From Homarus americanus (lineage: Eukaryota > Arthropoda > Malacostraca > Decapoda > Nephropidae), in contig NW_024742338.1 in assembly GCF_018991925.1 (NCBI RefSeq), forward strand, positions 5,200,769 to 5,264,768: a DNA stretch of 64,000 nucleotides, written 5' to 3'. Shown in pieces: positions 48,404 through 59,654 of the stretch (position 1 is the first letter of the stretch; every line of letters starts with the position of its first letter). Both the position numbers and the translations under genes were made by a program. The notes under the pieces were generated by a model that searched no databases, was not told where the DNA came from, and was given only the letters and a program-made list of their open reading frames with translations.

Positions 48404-51400
48404 GTTATAAGCATTTTCCTGGTTGTTACAATCATGGTCGTGGTTGTTATAATCATGTTCGTGGTTTTTATAATCATGGTCCGGGTTGTTATAATCATAG
48501 TCATTGTTATGATCATAGCCGTGGTTGTTATAATCATAGTCGTGGTTGTTATACTCATGGCCGTGAGTGTTATAATCATGGTCGTGGCTGTTAAAATCAT
48601 GTTTGTGGTTGTTATAATCCAGGTCGTGGCCGTTATTATCATGGTCGTGTTTGTTATAATCATGGTTGTGGTTGTATAATCATAGTCGTGTTTGTTATAA
48701 TCATGGTCTTGGTTGTTATAATCTTAGTCCTGATTATCAGCATAGTCGAGGTTGCTATAATCATAGTCGTGGTTGTTTTAATCATGGTCGTGGTTGTTAT
48801 AATCATGGTCGTGGTTGTTATAATCATGGTCTTGGTTGTTATAATCATATTCCTGGTTGTTATAATCATGATCGTGGTTGTTATACTCATAGTCGTAGTT
48901 GTTATAATCATGGTCGTGGTTGTTATAATCATGGTCGTTGTTGTTACATTCATGGTCGTGGTTGTTATAATCATGGTCGTGGTTGTTATAATCATAGACG
49001 TGGTTGTTATAATCATGGTCGTTGTTATATAACTGCGGCTCGCAGTTCTATCATGGTCGGTTGTTATGTAATCATGTGGTTGTTGGTAATCATATTCGTG
49101 GTTAAAGTGTAGCGTAATCATGGTCGGCTATAAGTACCATAGTCGTGGTTATATAACTGGCGGTCGTGGCTATAATCATGGTCGTTGTTGTTACATTTTG
49201 GTCGTGGTTGTTATAATCATGGTCGCTGTTATTATAAATATATACGGTTGTTATAATCATGGTTGTGGTTGCTATAACCATGGTCGGTTGTTATAATCAT
49301 GGTCGTGGTTGTTATAATCATGGTCGTGGTTGTTATAATCATAGTCGTGGTTGTTATAATCATGGTCGTGGTTGTTAAAATCATGGTTGTGGTTGTTATA
49401 ATCATGGTCGTGGTTGTTATAATCATGGTCGTGGTTGTTATAATTATGGTCGAGGTTGTTATAATAATGGACGTGGTTGCATAATTATAGTCGTGTTTGT
49501 TATAATCATGGTCTTGGTTGTTATGATCATAGTCCTGATTACGAGCATAGTCGAGGTTGCTATAATCATAGTTGTGGTTGTTTTAATCATGGTCGTGGTT
49601 GTTATAATCATGGTCGTGGTTGTTATAATCATGGTCCTGGTTCTTATAATCATATTCGTGGTTGTTATAATCATGGTCGTGGTTGTTATAATCATGGTCG
49701 TGGTTGTTATAATCATGGTCGTGGTTGTTATATTCATGGTCGTGGTTGTTATAATCATATTCGTGGTTGCTATAATCATGGTCATGTTTGTTATAATAAT
49801 GGTCGGGACTGTTATAGTCATGGTCGTGGTTGTTATAAACATAGTCGTGGTTGTTATAATCAAAGTAGAGGTTGTTATAATCATAATCGTGGTTGTTATA
49901 TTCATGGTTGTGTTTGTTATAATCATGGTTGTGGTTGTATAATCATAGTCGTCTTTGTTATAATCATGGTCTTGGTTTTTATAATCATAGTCCTGATTAT
50001 GAGCATAGTCGAGGTTGCTATAATCATAGTCGTGTTTGTTTTAATCATGGTCGTGGTTGTTATAATCATGGTCGTGGTTGTTATAATCGTGGTCGTGGTT
50101 GTTATAATCATATTCGTGGTTGTTATAATCATGGTCGTGGTTGTTATACTCATAGTCGTGGTTGTTATAATCATGGTCGTGGTTGTTATAATCATGGTCG
50201 TTGTTGTTATATTCATGATCGTGGTTGTTATAATCATGTTCGTGGTTGTTATAATCATAGTCGTGGTTGTTATAATCATGGTCGTGGTTGTTATAATCAT
50301 GGTCGTGGTTGTTATAATCATGGTCGTGGTTGTTATATTCATGGTCGTGGTTGTTAAAATCATAGTCGTGGTTGTTATAATCATGGTCGTGGTTGTTATA
50401 TTCATCGTCGTGGTTGTTAAAATCATAGTCGTGGTTGTTATAATCATGGTCGTGAGTGTTATAATCTTGGTCGTTCTTTTTATAATCATGGTCGTGGTTG
50501 TTATGATAATAGTCTTGGTTGTTATAATCATGGTCGTGGTTGTTATAATCATGGTCGTGGTTGTTATAATCATGGTTGTAGTTGTTATAATCATAGTCGT
50601 GATTGTTATAATTATAGTTGTGGTTGTTATAGTCATGGTCGTGGTTGTTATATTCATGGTCGTGCTTTTTATAATCATATTCGTGGTTGTTATACTCATG
50701 GTCGTGGTTGTTATAATCATTGTCTTGGTTGTTATAATCATTGTTGTGGTTATGATCATAGTCGTGATTGTCATAATCATAATCGTGGTTGTTATAATCA
50801 TAGTCGTGAATGTTATTATCATGGTCGTGGTTGTTATAATCATATTCGTGGATGTTATAATCATGGTCGTGGTTGTTATACTCATGGTCGTGGTTGTTAT
50901 AATCATGGTCGTGGTTGTTATAATCGTGGTCGTTGTTGTTAAAATCATGGTCGTGGTTGTTATAATCAAGGTCGTGGTTGTTTTAATCATGGTCGTGGTT
51001 GTTATAATCATGGTCGCGGTTGTTATAATTAGATTCGTGGTTGTTATAGTCATGGTTGTGGTTGTTATAATCATAGTCGTGGTTGTTATAATCATAGTCA
51101 TGGTTTTTATTATCATGGTCGTGGTTGTTATAATCATGGTCGTGGTTGTTATAATCATGGTCGAGGTTGTTATAATCATGGTCGTGGTTGTTATATTCAT
51201 GGTCGTGGTTGTTATAATCATGGTCGTGGTTGCTATAATCATGGTCGTGTTTGTTATAATCATGGTCGTGGTTGTTATAATCATAGTCATGTTTGTTATA
51301 ATCATGGTCGTGGTTGTTATGATCATGGTAGTGGTTGTTGTAATCATATTCGTGGTTGTTATAATCATGGTCGTGGTTGTTATAATCATGGTCGTAGTTC

Positions 51401-52760
51401 TTATAATCATAGTCGTGATTGTTATAATTATAGCCTTGGTTCTTATAATCATGGTCGTGGTTGTTATATTCATGGTCGTGCTTGTTATAATCATATTCGT
51501 GGTTGTTATAATCATGGTCGTGGTTGTTATAATCATTGTCTTAGTTGTTATAATCATTGTTGTGGTTATGATCATAGTCGTGATTGTTATAATCATAATC
51601 GTGGTTGTTATAATCATAGTCGTGAATGTTATAATCATGATCGTGGTGTTATAATCATGGTCGTGGTTGTTATAATCATGGTCGTGCTTGTTATAATCGT
51701 GGCCGTTGTTGTTATAATCATGGTCGTGGTTGTTATAATCAAGATCGTGGTTGTTTTAATCATGGTCGTGGTTGCTATAATCATGGTCGTGGTTGTTATA
51801 ATTATATTCGTGGTTGTCATAATCATGGTTGTGGTTGTTATAATCATGGTCGTGGTTGTTATAATCATAGTCGTGGTTGTTATAATCGTGGTCGTGGTTG
51901 TTATAATCATGGTCGTGGTTGTTGTAATCATATTCATGGTTGTTATAATCATAGTCGTGGTTGTTATAATCATGGTCCTGGTTGTTATAATCATGGTCGT
52001 GGTTGTTATAATCATAGTCGTGTTTGTTATAATCATGGTCGTGGTTGATAGTCATGTTTTTATTATCATGGTCGTGGTTGTTATAATCATGGTCGTGGTT
52101 GTTATAATCATGGTCGTGGTTGTTATAATCATGGTCGTGGTTGTTATATTCATGGTCGTGGTTATTATAATCATAGTCATAGTTGCTATAATCATGGTCG
52201 TGTTTAATAATCATGGTCGTTGTTATAATCATAGTCGTGTTTGTTATAATCATGGTCGTGGTTGTTGTAATCATGGTCGTGATTGTTATAATCATGGTCG
52301 TGGTTGTTATAATCATAGTCGTGGTTGTTATAATCATGGTCGTGGTTGTTATATTCATATTCATGGTTGTTATAATCATAGTCGTGGTTGTTGTAATCAT
52401 GGTCGTGGTTGTTATAATCATGGTCGTGGTTGTTATAATCATAGTCGTGTTTGTTATAATCATGGTCGTGGTTGTTATAATCATGGTCGTGGTTGTTGTA
52501 ATCATATTCGTGGTTGTTTTAATCATGGTCGTGGTTGTTATAATCATAGTCGTGGTTGTTATAATCATGGTCGTGGGTGTTATATTTATTGTCGTTGTTG
52601 TTATAATCATACTCGTGGTTGTTATAATCATGGTCGTGGTTGTTATAATCATGGTTGTCGTTGCTATAATCATGGTCGTGATTGTTATAATCATGGTCGT
52701 GGTTGTTATAATCATGGTCCTGGTTGTTATAATCATGGTCGTGGTCGTGATACTTACAGT

Positions 52761-53089
52761 GTCTAATATACTATGAGAAGGAATAGAATAAAGGTTAGAA
52801 TATTTAGTTAAAGAAATATTCGCCATAAGGAGAGGTTAAAATCATAATATAAAAAACATTATTATGAATCACCGATGATCATTCCGAGATAAGTTATATT
52901 ATGAAGAGAAGTGACCTTGATTCTGGTTAGATTAGTCACCATCTGCTTAAGTCATCACCTGTGTTAAGTCATCATAGTCATCATGTAAACCAGTCAGTCA
53001 GTTGTCTGTCTGTCCTGTTAGTTGCCTAGTGCTATAGTATATTAGATTACATACTGCTTCCTGTTAAATAGATATGAGGTAAATCAATT
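52761..53089. other. Unique flank of the array
   Basis: The array stops at about 52760 (GTGATACTTACAGTGTC). The following sequence is AT-rich with small TCAGTCAGT and TTAAGTCATCA repeats; no gene recognised. Confidence 0.5.
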
Positions 53090-53590
53090 GTGAGATAAGC
53101 CCCTCACTTCTTTGCCAGTAGGTTGGTATGGTCGTCAGTATGAAAGGCCTTAGAGAGGCCCAGGATTATCCATCTGTGAACTGAATGTCATCGAAGGAGT
53201 TAAGATGTCATTAGTAAAGGATAGCAGAGCGCTCTCAGTTGACGTTCTTAGCTCTTAATCCAAACTGAGAGTCTGTAAGAGAACAGTTAGTAACAAGTGG
53301 GCTACTTTCTTAATGAGGCTCATTGGTATATTGTCGACGCCTGCTGCTGCAACTTTGGACATGTTTAAGATGGTCAATAATTCATCTGCTGTGACAGGGG
53401 ATAAGAACCGCTCATTTTGTTGTCTAATTTGCAGGTAGGCTCTAAATTCCTTATGGTGATTAGGGATGCTCTCTACAAGATTTTTGCGAACATTGATAAA
53501 ATATATAGTAATTGAAGTGGCTGGTAATGAGGGAGGGTTCCGTTACAATTGTATCATTTATCATAAAAGCCGAGTGGAGGGGGGCCGTAG
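53090..53590 (-). pseudogene. Non-LTR reverse transcriptase fragment with internal deletion
   Basis: The minus strand encodes NDTIVTEPSLITSHFN (53520-53570), then in another frame NVRKNLVESIPNHHKEFRAY, SPVTADELLTILNMSKVAAA, GVDNIPMSLIKKVAHLLL, and after a break residues resembling QFGFR...SAILSFTNDILNSFDDNQFT. This order is the N-terminal fingers of a LINE reverse transcriptase (the A-G-V/P-D-x-I-P motif) followed by the QFGFR/K-x-STESAI box with the section between removed. Stops and shifts make it dead. The clade is not determined; it differs from the CR1-like copies at 22-33 kb. Confidence 0.6.
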
Positions 53591-53743
53591 GTTGAGTGTT
53601 CCTGTTCTGAATAGAATTCATGATACTCCAGTTTTTCTTACTGTTGCCCCATGTTGACTTGAGGAGACCTACTAAGTTTTAGGATTATTATGTAAATAGT
53701 GAATAGTTGTGTCAGAAAGACACAAGGATTAGGGTGGGGGTAG

Positions 53744-54640
53744 TGTTATGCCGAGGCATAATTTCGTATTATAATTTTTGTGAAATAGGTGTTCTGATTA
53801 TTTTAGGAAGTTTCGGGAGATTTTCTTGTATATATTAATGTATTACCTATGTAAGAATTCTCTAGAATGTATTGCATCATTTTTTTATGATTTACTTACA
53901 TAATGTAATCCTAGATCATTCAAGAACATTCCAGGTATATCTTGTTCCGACCTCAATGCCTGGATGGTGCTAGGATGTTCTGGACGCCTGAAGAGAGGTA
54001 TATAAACAGCCAGTGAGGTGTCTGGTGATGTAGTCGCCCGTTTCTGCTTTGAGTGTGACGTACAAGTTTAGTGACAGCTAATTATAATTGGTGTTCAAGT
54101 ATTGTGGAATTGTTGTGAGCGATATAAAGTGAAAAGGCTAAGGAATTATACACTGGTAGTGTGGTGGCTGTATATATTCAAAGTGAGAAGTCCAACACCG
54201 GAAAGACGCTGCCGCCGCCCCTCCCGCAGTAGATGTAGCCCCACACATGTGCAACATCAGTGATCGACCCTGCCGGTCCAGTATCGACCTCTTTAGTCCC
54301 CTCAAAATTCACCAACCTAGGTGATATCCTTAATAACTCATATCATTGTATCCTTGCTGGATGATCTCATACTCGATTCCGAGTGACGGCAAAGTGAGAA
54401 GTCCAGTTTTGAGGGTATACCCTGTGAACAGTTTTGTGAAGATTTAGTGATTATTAAAGAAGCCTATAGTTCACAAGTGTGTTTCTGTGACCTGGTGGAA
54501 ATCTACCTGCTGTTGTTTTGTCTGTACACTGATACCAATCGTTGGGAAATTACCGGAGAATGGCGGGACAGATACTGGTAATTTGATGATATTTGTGATA
54601 TATCTATTGCTTCTCTATATACGACCTGGCCGATGGTAAC
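53744..54640 (+). other. Possible LTR or promoter-bearing repeat
   Basis: The segment begins TGTTATGCCGAGGCATAATT, contains a TATA box at 53999-54005 followed by GTGTCTGGTGATGTAGTCGC, and later CCAGAGGTGGATGCTGG (54640). The layout resembles a retroelement LTR with U3-TATA-R, but no second LTR, no clear CA terminus and no coding region were found. Confidence 0.28.
53999..54005 (+). promoter_or_regulatory. TATATAA box candidate
   Basis: TATATAA in the context AGAGGTATATAAACAGCC, within a less AT-rich stretch. It fits a retroelement promoter; there is no evidence of transcription. Confidence 0.3.
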
Positions 54641-55930
54641 CAGAGGTGGATGCTGGTAAGCGGCAAAAGGGGTTCATGTCAATATTTTGAAATTTTCTGT
54701 TATATTTATAATATATCCCAGAAATTATAAATGCTGCTAATAAAAGATATTTATTAAAATAGTGAAAAATTTCTAAAGCTCTTTCGATACTCAAGATTTA
54801 TAGACGTCTGATCACTCCGACGTCAACAAGTATTTAAATATGAGGTATTTAAATATGAAGGTTGATTTTGTTTTTGTTTTTTATAAAGCTGTGATGTAAT
54901 CTTTGATGTGTATTGAGCTTGGCCAAATTATGAGTTGCTCTGGCCAAGCAAGATGAATGTTTTTTTATAATATCTAAACATTTTTTTTCTATTATTTCAT
55001 GCTTAAACTTTGGAGAAAAAATTATAATTGTGTAGATGATATACACAATTTTAATTAGATAGATTAGCCAAGAAAAACTTTACTGACCATGTATTTTTTA
55101 GACTCAATTATAATTCATTATTTTTTAAACAACAATAATTATCATGAAATACTTTTCTACTTATTTATTAATGTTAAATCTCAAGAGTTACAGGTCATGT
55201 TTAAATCCTACATGGGATAATGGTATTTATATTTTCATTCGGCTATAGTTTACAGAGGTTAGTCTAGGTACAGTATAGCAGCATTAGGTGAAGTAAATTG
55301 CATATTAGATTCTCATATTACTTGAGTTATTTTCTGCAGTATTATGAAAAGAATATAAAAACAAAAAAGGTTATACTTACCTTATGTACAAAAATTTTCA
55401 CTCCTATAAAGTGGATAAGAAGCATCTAAAATTGTGAAAACAGCAATAATGTTAATATATAAATTAGGCTTATTACATTGTTTCGATTTACATCATTATT
55501 ATTTGCACTGTTTATCTTTTTTAGAAAAGTGATGATTGTTGTGTTTGCAGTCCTGCACAAAATGGCCCTGTCCCTCTCCACACATTCCGAGTGCTTTAAT
55601 TGCACCTTATACTACTTTTTGCTATCTCTGTACTGTAATTGTTCATCCTGATATGAGTCTGCCGATACGATAGTTACCAGATAATAAATAATTAACAAAC
55701 AAACAGGATTTTACTTCATAAGTTTGTGACCATTGCTTGAAATACTGGTTATCACTAGTATTTGTATTCACATCGTTATTACCTTATCAAAATTAGAAGA
55801 CACAACATCATTCTACTCTGTAAATTTTCTGAATTGATTTGACTACCAGCCACCCAGAGTAGGAGTTGGGTAGTGGAGGCAGGGAGGGTTGGGGTGTTGG
55901 GAGTCGAGGGTTCCACCACTCCACCAGTAA
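54641..55930. other. AT-rich DNA without recognisable gene
   Basis: Short frames only, none with motifs. Small GAGGTATTTAAATATGA direct repeat near 54834-54856. Nothing else supported. Confidence 0.5.
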
Positions 55931-56865
55931 AGGCGGCGTCACACTAGCACTTTTTGGGGAGGGGGGGCGTGCTGGTGGTAGTGGTACCGCTCTTGCCTTC
56001 GCAAGCGAGATGTCACGGGTTTGATTCCCGGGACGGTGGAAGTTGTTTGGACATACTTCCTAGCCCCCATTAGTCCCTGTTCACCTAGCAGTAAAGTAGG
56101 TACCTGGTGTAAATCGAAAGTTTGCGAATTCATATTCAGGGACAAGTTGTTGGAGCTTCCAATAACTAGATGACATTAACCAATGACTCTTCAGGCTTCT
56201 ATGCCCTTGACTCTTCAGGCTTCTACGCCCTTAACTCATGAGACATAAAGGCAAGCATGAACTTAACATGCTTCCCTGTTGGGCACTGTAAACGCTTCTG
56301 CGCTTCACCTTACACAAGGATGTAGGGGAGTGCCCAATTAAAAAAAAATAACACTTTTTCGGCCAACTTACCTGGTTTCCGTCATTTTTTTTTCCCAACC
56401 ATTGTCAATTTTTCTAGTCCGTATCGCTCCGACGAAACGTATTATTTCCGCCTTACTGGCTTGCACCAATTTCGGTGGCCAAGTCGAGATCTACAGTATA
56501 CTCGACAATGAGGTTATTTATATAAAATAAATATCGAACCACGTAAAATAACAATTTAATTTTTAAAGCATTCAAGTCGCGTTTTTAATAAATTGCTTAA
56601 GTGTGATTTTTTGTATATTGATATTCGTAAATACATCTGATATGTTTGTTTACATTGAGCCGTTTGTTCAACTTCTTCGCGGTCTCAATATCTCTTCCTA
56701 TGTGGACACGCCTGTCCGAAGAATACATGATAGACAATATTAGATCTCATCGTTGCCTGTTCGCTAGTTTTCTATGGTGTGTGACGGGGCGCGCTCAGAA
56801 AATTTACAATGTTTAGAAAATTGATACAATAAAATGACGGGAAAAGTGCTACCGTGACACCGCCT
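55931..56865. mobile_element. TAA-flanked TIR element (PIF/Harbinger-like), split by a SINE
   Basis: The left end AGGCGGCGTCACACTAGCAC and the right end GTGCTACCGTGACACCGCCT are inverted repeats, flanked by TAA on both sides (55928-55930, 56866-56868). A 3-bp TAA target duplication is typical of PIF/Harbinger elements. A SINE (55956-56351) sits close to its left end; without it the element is about 530 bp and has no coding capacity. Confidence 0.78.
55956..56351 (+). mobile_element. tRNA-derived SINE with 8-bp target duplication
   Basis: A-box-like TGGTGGTAGTGGTACCGC (55973) and B box GGGTTTGATTCCCG (56020) mark the tRNA-like head. The body includes CACCTAGCAGTAAAGTAGG and a 3' part ending GAGTGCCCAATT plus an A-rich tail. 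CACTTTTT is present on both sides (55948-55955, 56352-56359), showing insertion into the TIR element by target-primed integration. The 3' part also occurs alone at 59655-59832 in reverse. It is a different family from the SINEs at 1.4-2.9 kb. Confidence 0.85.
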
Positions 56866-57224
56866 TAACTCTGTTCACAGCTGTCATCATGTCGAAATGT
56901 AGAATGTTTGGGCCACGGATGTTTGAACCATTGGGCACAACCCCCGGATGTTTGCGCCACGGTGGTTAGGACGTTAGGGCCATGGGTCAAAGTAACGTAA
57001 ATAACAACATTATAATCATATATATGAAATACCACAGTTTATTTAGTCATAACGTATCAATAGAAATATAAACGTATCCTAACCTACCCAACTTGAAGGT
57101 TCCTGACTGGAAGGTTTTCAATTGTATTGACGGGATAATAATTTACAGACAGAAAATTTTGGGTCCTTGACCCTAAAGTCCACCCTACATACATTGAAGT
57201 TGAAAAACTTTATTGACAATAAAA
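56866..57224. other. No gene; imperfect GGATGTTTG repeats
   Basis: GCCACGGATGTTTGAACC, CCCCGGATGTTTGCGCC and similar pieces at 56910-56985 form a short degenerate tandem. Otherwise AT-rich. Confidence 0.45.
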
Positions 57225-58222
57225 CTACAACACGCTGCAACACAACAAGTCCATCATAATTCACACGGACTCAAAATCGGCCATGCAGGCGCTGCTACAC
57301 AATCAACCAAGAGACAACGTCCACATCATAACCTCGATCCTCGCACAGCTACAGGACTTCCAAAGACAAAATCGCCCAGTCGTCTTACACTGGATTCCCT
57401 GTCATGTAGGGATCGGGGGAAATGACATGGCAGACGAAGCAGCCAAGGCAGCCACACGTTCTAGAAGTGTACACATTCAAGTTCCAGCAAGCGTGCAACT
57501 GATCAAGAACCACCTCAGAAAGACTACCAAGCTCCACATCCAAAAGAGCTTCCTTGACGCATTCAACGCTGGTTCCCAATCAGCCAAATGGTACCTGGTG
57601 GCTACAAAAGGGGAACCACCATTAGCGGACAAGAAAACACCAAGACAAACCCAAGTTAGCCTTCATCGACTACGACTAGGGTACAAGTGCACCTGGCAGA
57701 CGATCGAAAATGTCGTCAGGGAATGCACCTACTGTCAGGAGCCAGCGGCCAACCCACTGGAACACTATCTCCTCAACTGCGAAGTCACACAAAGTCTCCG
57801 AAACAGAATTCGAAACTTCCAAGAACACACAACACCAGCGGCCACTCTAACCCGAAAGGCCCAAACAAACCATATTCACCACCTTCTCCGGGTCATCACA
57901 CGATACCCACCACCCAGATAGCTTAGGAAGTATTCTTCCCCAGCAAGTGCGGACCCCAGTTCGGGGGGCGCGCCATTCCGAAACTGACCACGTCCAAGAG
58001 TGGGGGTTGGTGGTAAGCGTTCACTGACCGAGGGCCCGCTCACACTTGCAAACCTGCAGTATCCTTTCATATTTACAGGTAGGACAACCTCCATCCCCAA
58101 TCCCAAATCCGGTCTGGCTGCTCCAAGAGCTCAAGCCGTAACCACCAAACGGGCCGCCCACAGGCAAAGGACTGTGTCGGACCACGGTCCGACAATCTCA
58201 ACAACAACAACAACAACAGCGT
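57225..58222 (+). mobile_element. 5'-truncated LINE with RNase H end and (CAA)n tail
   Basis: It comprises the 3' part of an ORF2 (to 57921), a GC-richer 3' UTR (GCGGACCCCAGTTCGGGG and so on) and a terminal run of CAA repeats at about 58198-58217. The sequence is less AT-rich than its neighbours. The terminal CAA run and RNase H domain fit I/R1/LOA-type LINEs. It is probably a recent insertion since the remaining frame is open. Confidence 0.75.
57228..57921 (+). pseudogene. LINE ORF2 C terminus: RNase H and CCHC-like zinc region
   Basis: The frame opens before the ATG at 57283. It includes IIIHTDSKSAMQALLHNQ (the RNase H TDS motif with catalytic Asp), VLHWIPCHVGIGGNDMADEA (H and the last catalytic Asp in GNDMADEAAK), and then a C-terminal module TPRQTQVSLHRLRLGYK with CTYCQEPAANPLEHYLLNC, a C-x2-C-x8-H-x4-C zinc knuckle. 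RNase H removes LINE RNA during second-strand synthesis. The upstream reverse transcriptase is absent, so this is a truncated insertion although the visible part has no disruption. Confidence 0.85.
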
Positions 58223-58337
58223 AGTATACTACTCCTGCCCTCACCTTTGCCATCCCCTTCTGGGGTTTACAAAAAGTTATAATGTTAATACAATAATTAT
58301 TTTTACATCAATGGAATAGTTCATTTTGGCATGAACA

Positions 58338-58390
58338 GTTCTTTTAATGTAGTACAGTGTTCATTGAACACTGTACTACATTAAAAGAAC
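58338..58390. repeat. 53-bp near-perfect palindrome (26-bp arms, 1-nt centre)
   Basis: The left arm starts GTTCTTTTAATGTAGTACAG and ends TGTTCA at 58363; one T separates it from an exact reverse complement at 58365-58390. All 26 positions pair, giving a hairpin or cruciform without mismatches. No TA or other target duplication flanks it. Confidence 0.95.
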
Positions 58391-58439
58391 AGATAATGTA
58401 ATCCTACACAAAATTAAATGTCATGTCCTTGGAGCAAAA

Positions 58440-59195
58440 TTTTTATACAATGCAAGAATTACTTTAATTTCTCCATTATTAATCATCCAACAAACTTGTT
58501 TCTTTAAAGTAGTGATTTCAATGTTCCCGTATGGTTGGATTTTTTCACATCCTAATATATAATGTTGTAGTGTATGTGCATCCCGCCCCTCCACTTATCT
58601 GCCAGTAATATTTGTATCCCAATCTTAGTCTCATTACAACAGTATCAACAGATGGTAAATTAATCCCATAAGTTACATTGGTGTTTTATAAAACATACAA
58701 ATAGCGCTGAAAACTCGCTACATATGGCAATCACTTCTCTTATTGCTTTTTCCCATTCCTCTCGTTTTCTTTTCATTCCCTCTTTATCGCTCTAATACTT
58801 ACATTGCTAACAATATCTATATACATCTTTTCTGCAGCTTTTTTGGCCAATTTGTCAGCCATTTCATTTAAATGAATCCTCACATGTGATGGAATCCATA
58901 CAAACTGCACAGTACATTCCATTTCTTGCATTACTATGACCAGTCGTTTAAAGATAATAACAATTACTTTAAGTTACATGGAATTTTACTCTTCAAAGCT
59001 TCCAATGCACTTTTACTACCAACATAAATATAGGTTTCTTTACATTTCTCTATAGCAACCTGGAGTCCTTCACATATTGCGTGAAGTTCAGTCAGCGTGG
59101 ATGAGGTGTTGTTACTAAGTATTTTACAAACTGTTTCATCTGCATAACACTCACTGACAAAATATTCCCTTATAAAAACACCACATCCCGCTTAA
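58440..59195 (-). pseudogene. LINE RNase H and zinc-knuckle remnant
   Basis: Minus-strand segments in changing frames: STLTELHAICEGLQVAIEKC, ETYIYVGSKSALEALKS, then HVRIHLNEMADKLAKKAAEK and, further on, WDTNITGR and DAHTLQHYILGCEKIQPYGN. The order is the same as in the intact RNase H end at 57228-57921 (search for TELxAI, DSKSAL, H...N-x-M-A-D, then a H-Y-I-L-x-C zinc part). The first Asp of the DSKSAL box is replaced (GSKSAL) and stops are frequent, so it is inactive. Opposite orientation and different subfamily from the neighbour. Confidence 0.7.
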
Positions 59196-59654
59196 GCGTT
59201 CCTTTTTTTTTTTTTTTTTTAGGATAAGGTGGGGAATGGATGGAAGGCATGCTGGGGCTCAAGGCACAGCCAGAAATGAGGAATAGAGAAGTCACAACAT
59301 ATGGTCGTGGGGGGGAAAGGTTGGAAAAGAAGTTTAATGAGTTAAACAGAGGGGGACGACACCCCTTGTTTTACATATTACAGCGTTTGTTGGCTAACTA
59401 AGCTAACCTAGGATTTAGGATGAGGTTGCACAATGGTTACTTTAGTAGACAATGACTAGTATGATTTTACAATTACAAGTTTATTAAAATCTTATACTGT
59501 ATTACGTTAAGGACTGACTAGATTGTGACTTATTAAATGTGAACTTATATCATCTAAGTTTTAATCTAAAGTGGATCACTGTGGCGGACGTAGATGGGTC
59601 GCGGGTTGGGTTGTAGTAGTGCGGGCAGACAGATTACAGATTTACAGATTGCCC
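59196..59654. other. T18 run and unrecognised sequence
   Basis: Eighteen T (59203-59220) followed by AGGATAAGGTGGGGAATGG; this could be the poly(A) tail, on the minus strand, of a retroposed sequence whose body would lie to the right (59221 onward). No gene seen. Confidence 0.4.

Larger units (their letters stand above)
35779..52760. repeat. ~17-kb tandem array of a 21-bp unit (GTCGTGGTTGTTATAATCATG)
   Basis: Roughly 800 head-to-tail copies of GTCGTGGTTGTTATAATCATG fill the interval. Common variants change CATGG to CATAG, ATAATC to TTTAATC or ATATTC, and TCG to TTG or TCA. Because 21 is divisible by three and lacks stops in four frames, very long frames arise, for example 49477-51654 plus (VVVVIIM repeats) and the overlapping minus frame 49923-51638 (TTTMIIT repeats), plus CYNHGRG and HDYNNHD frames. 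These are by-products of the repeat and are not annotated as genes. The first ~2 kb after the gap, and patches near 42.7-43.0, 47.1-47.2 and 49.0-49.3 kb, are much more irregular. No non-repeat gene or inserted transposon was seen inside. Confidence 0.97.

Noticed and set aside
49477..51654. 725-codon open frame in the 21-bp array
   Set aside because: It is a direct product of a stop-free 21-bp repeat; a minus frame of 571 codons overlaps it, and composition is only V/I/M with rare F, L.
35779..52760. CRISPR-like array of short repeats
   Set aside because: Units are contiguous without unique spacers, and the context is an animal genome.
55967..56040. Functional tRNA gene
   Set aside because: A and B boxes are present but the region is embedded in a SINE with target duplications, and an acceptor stem was not evident.
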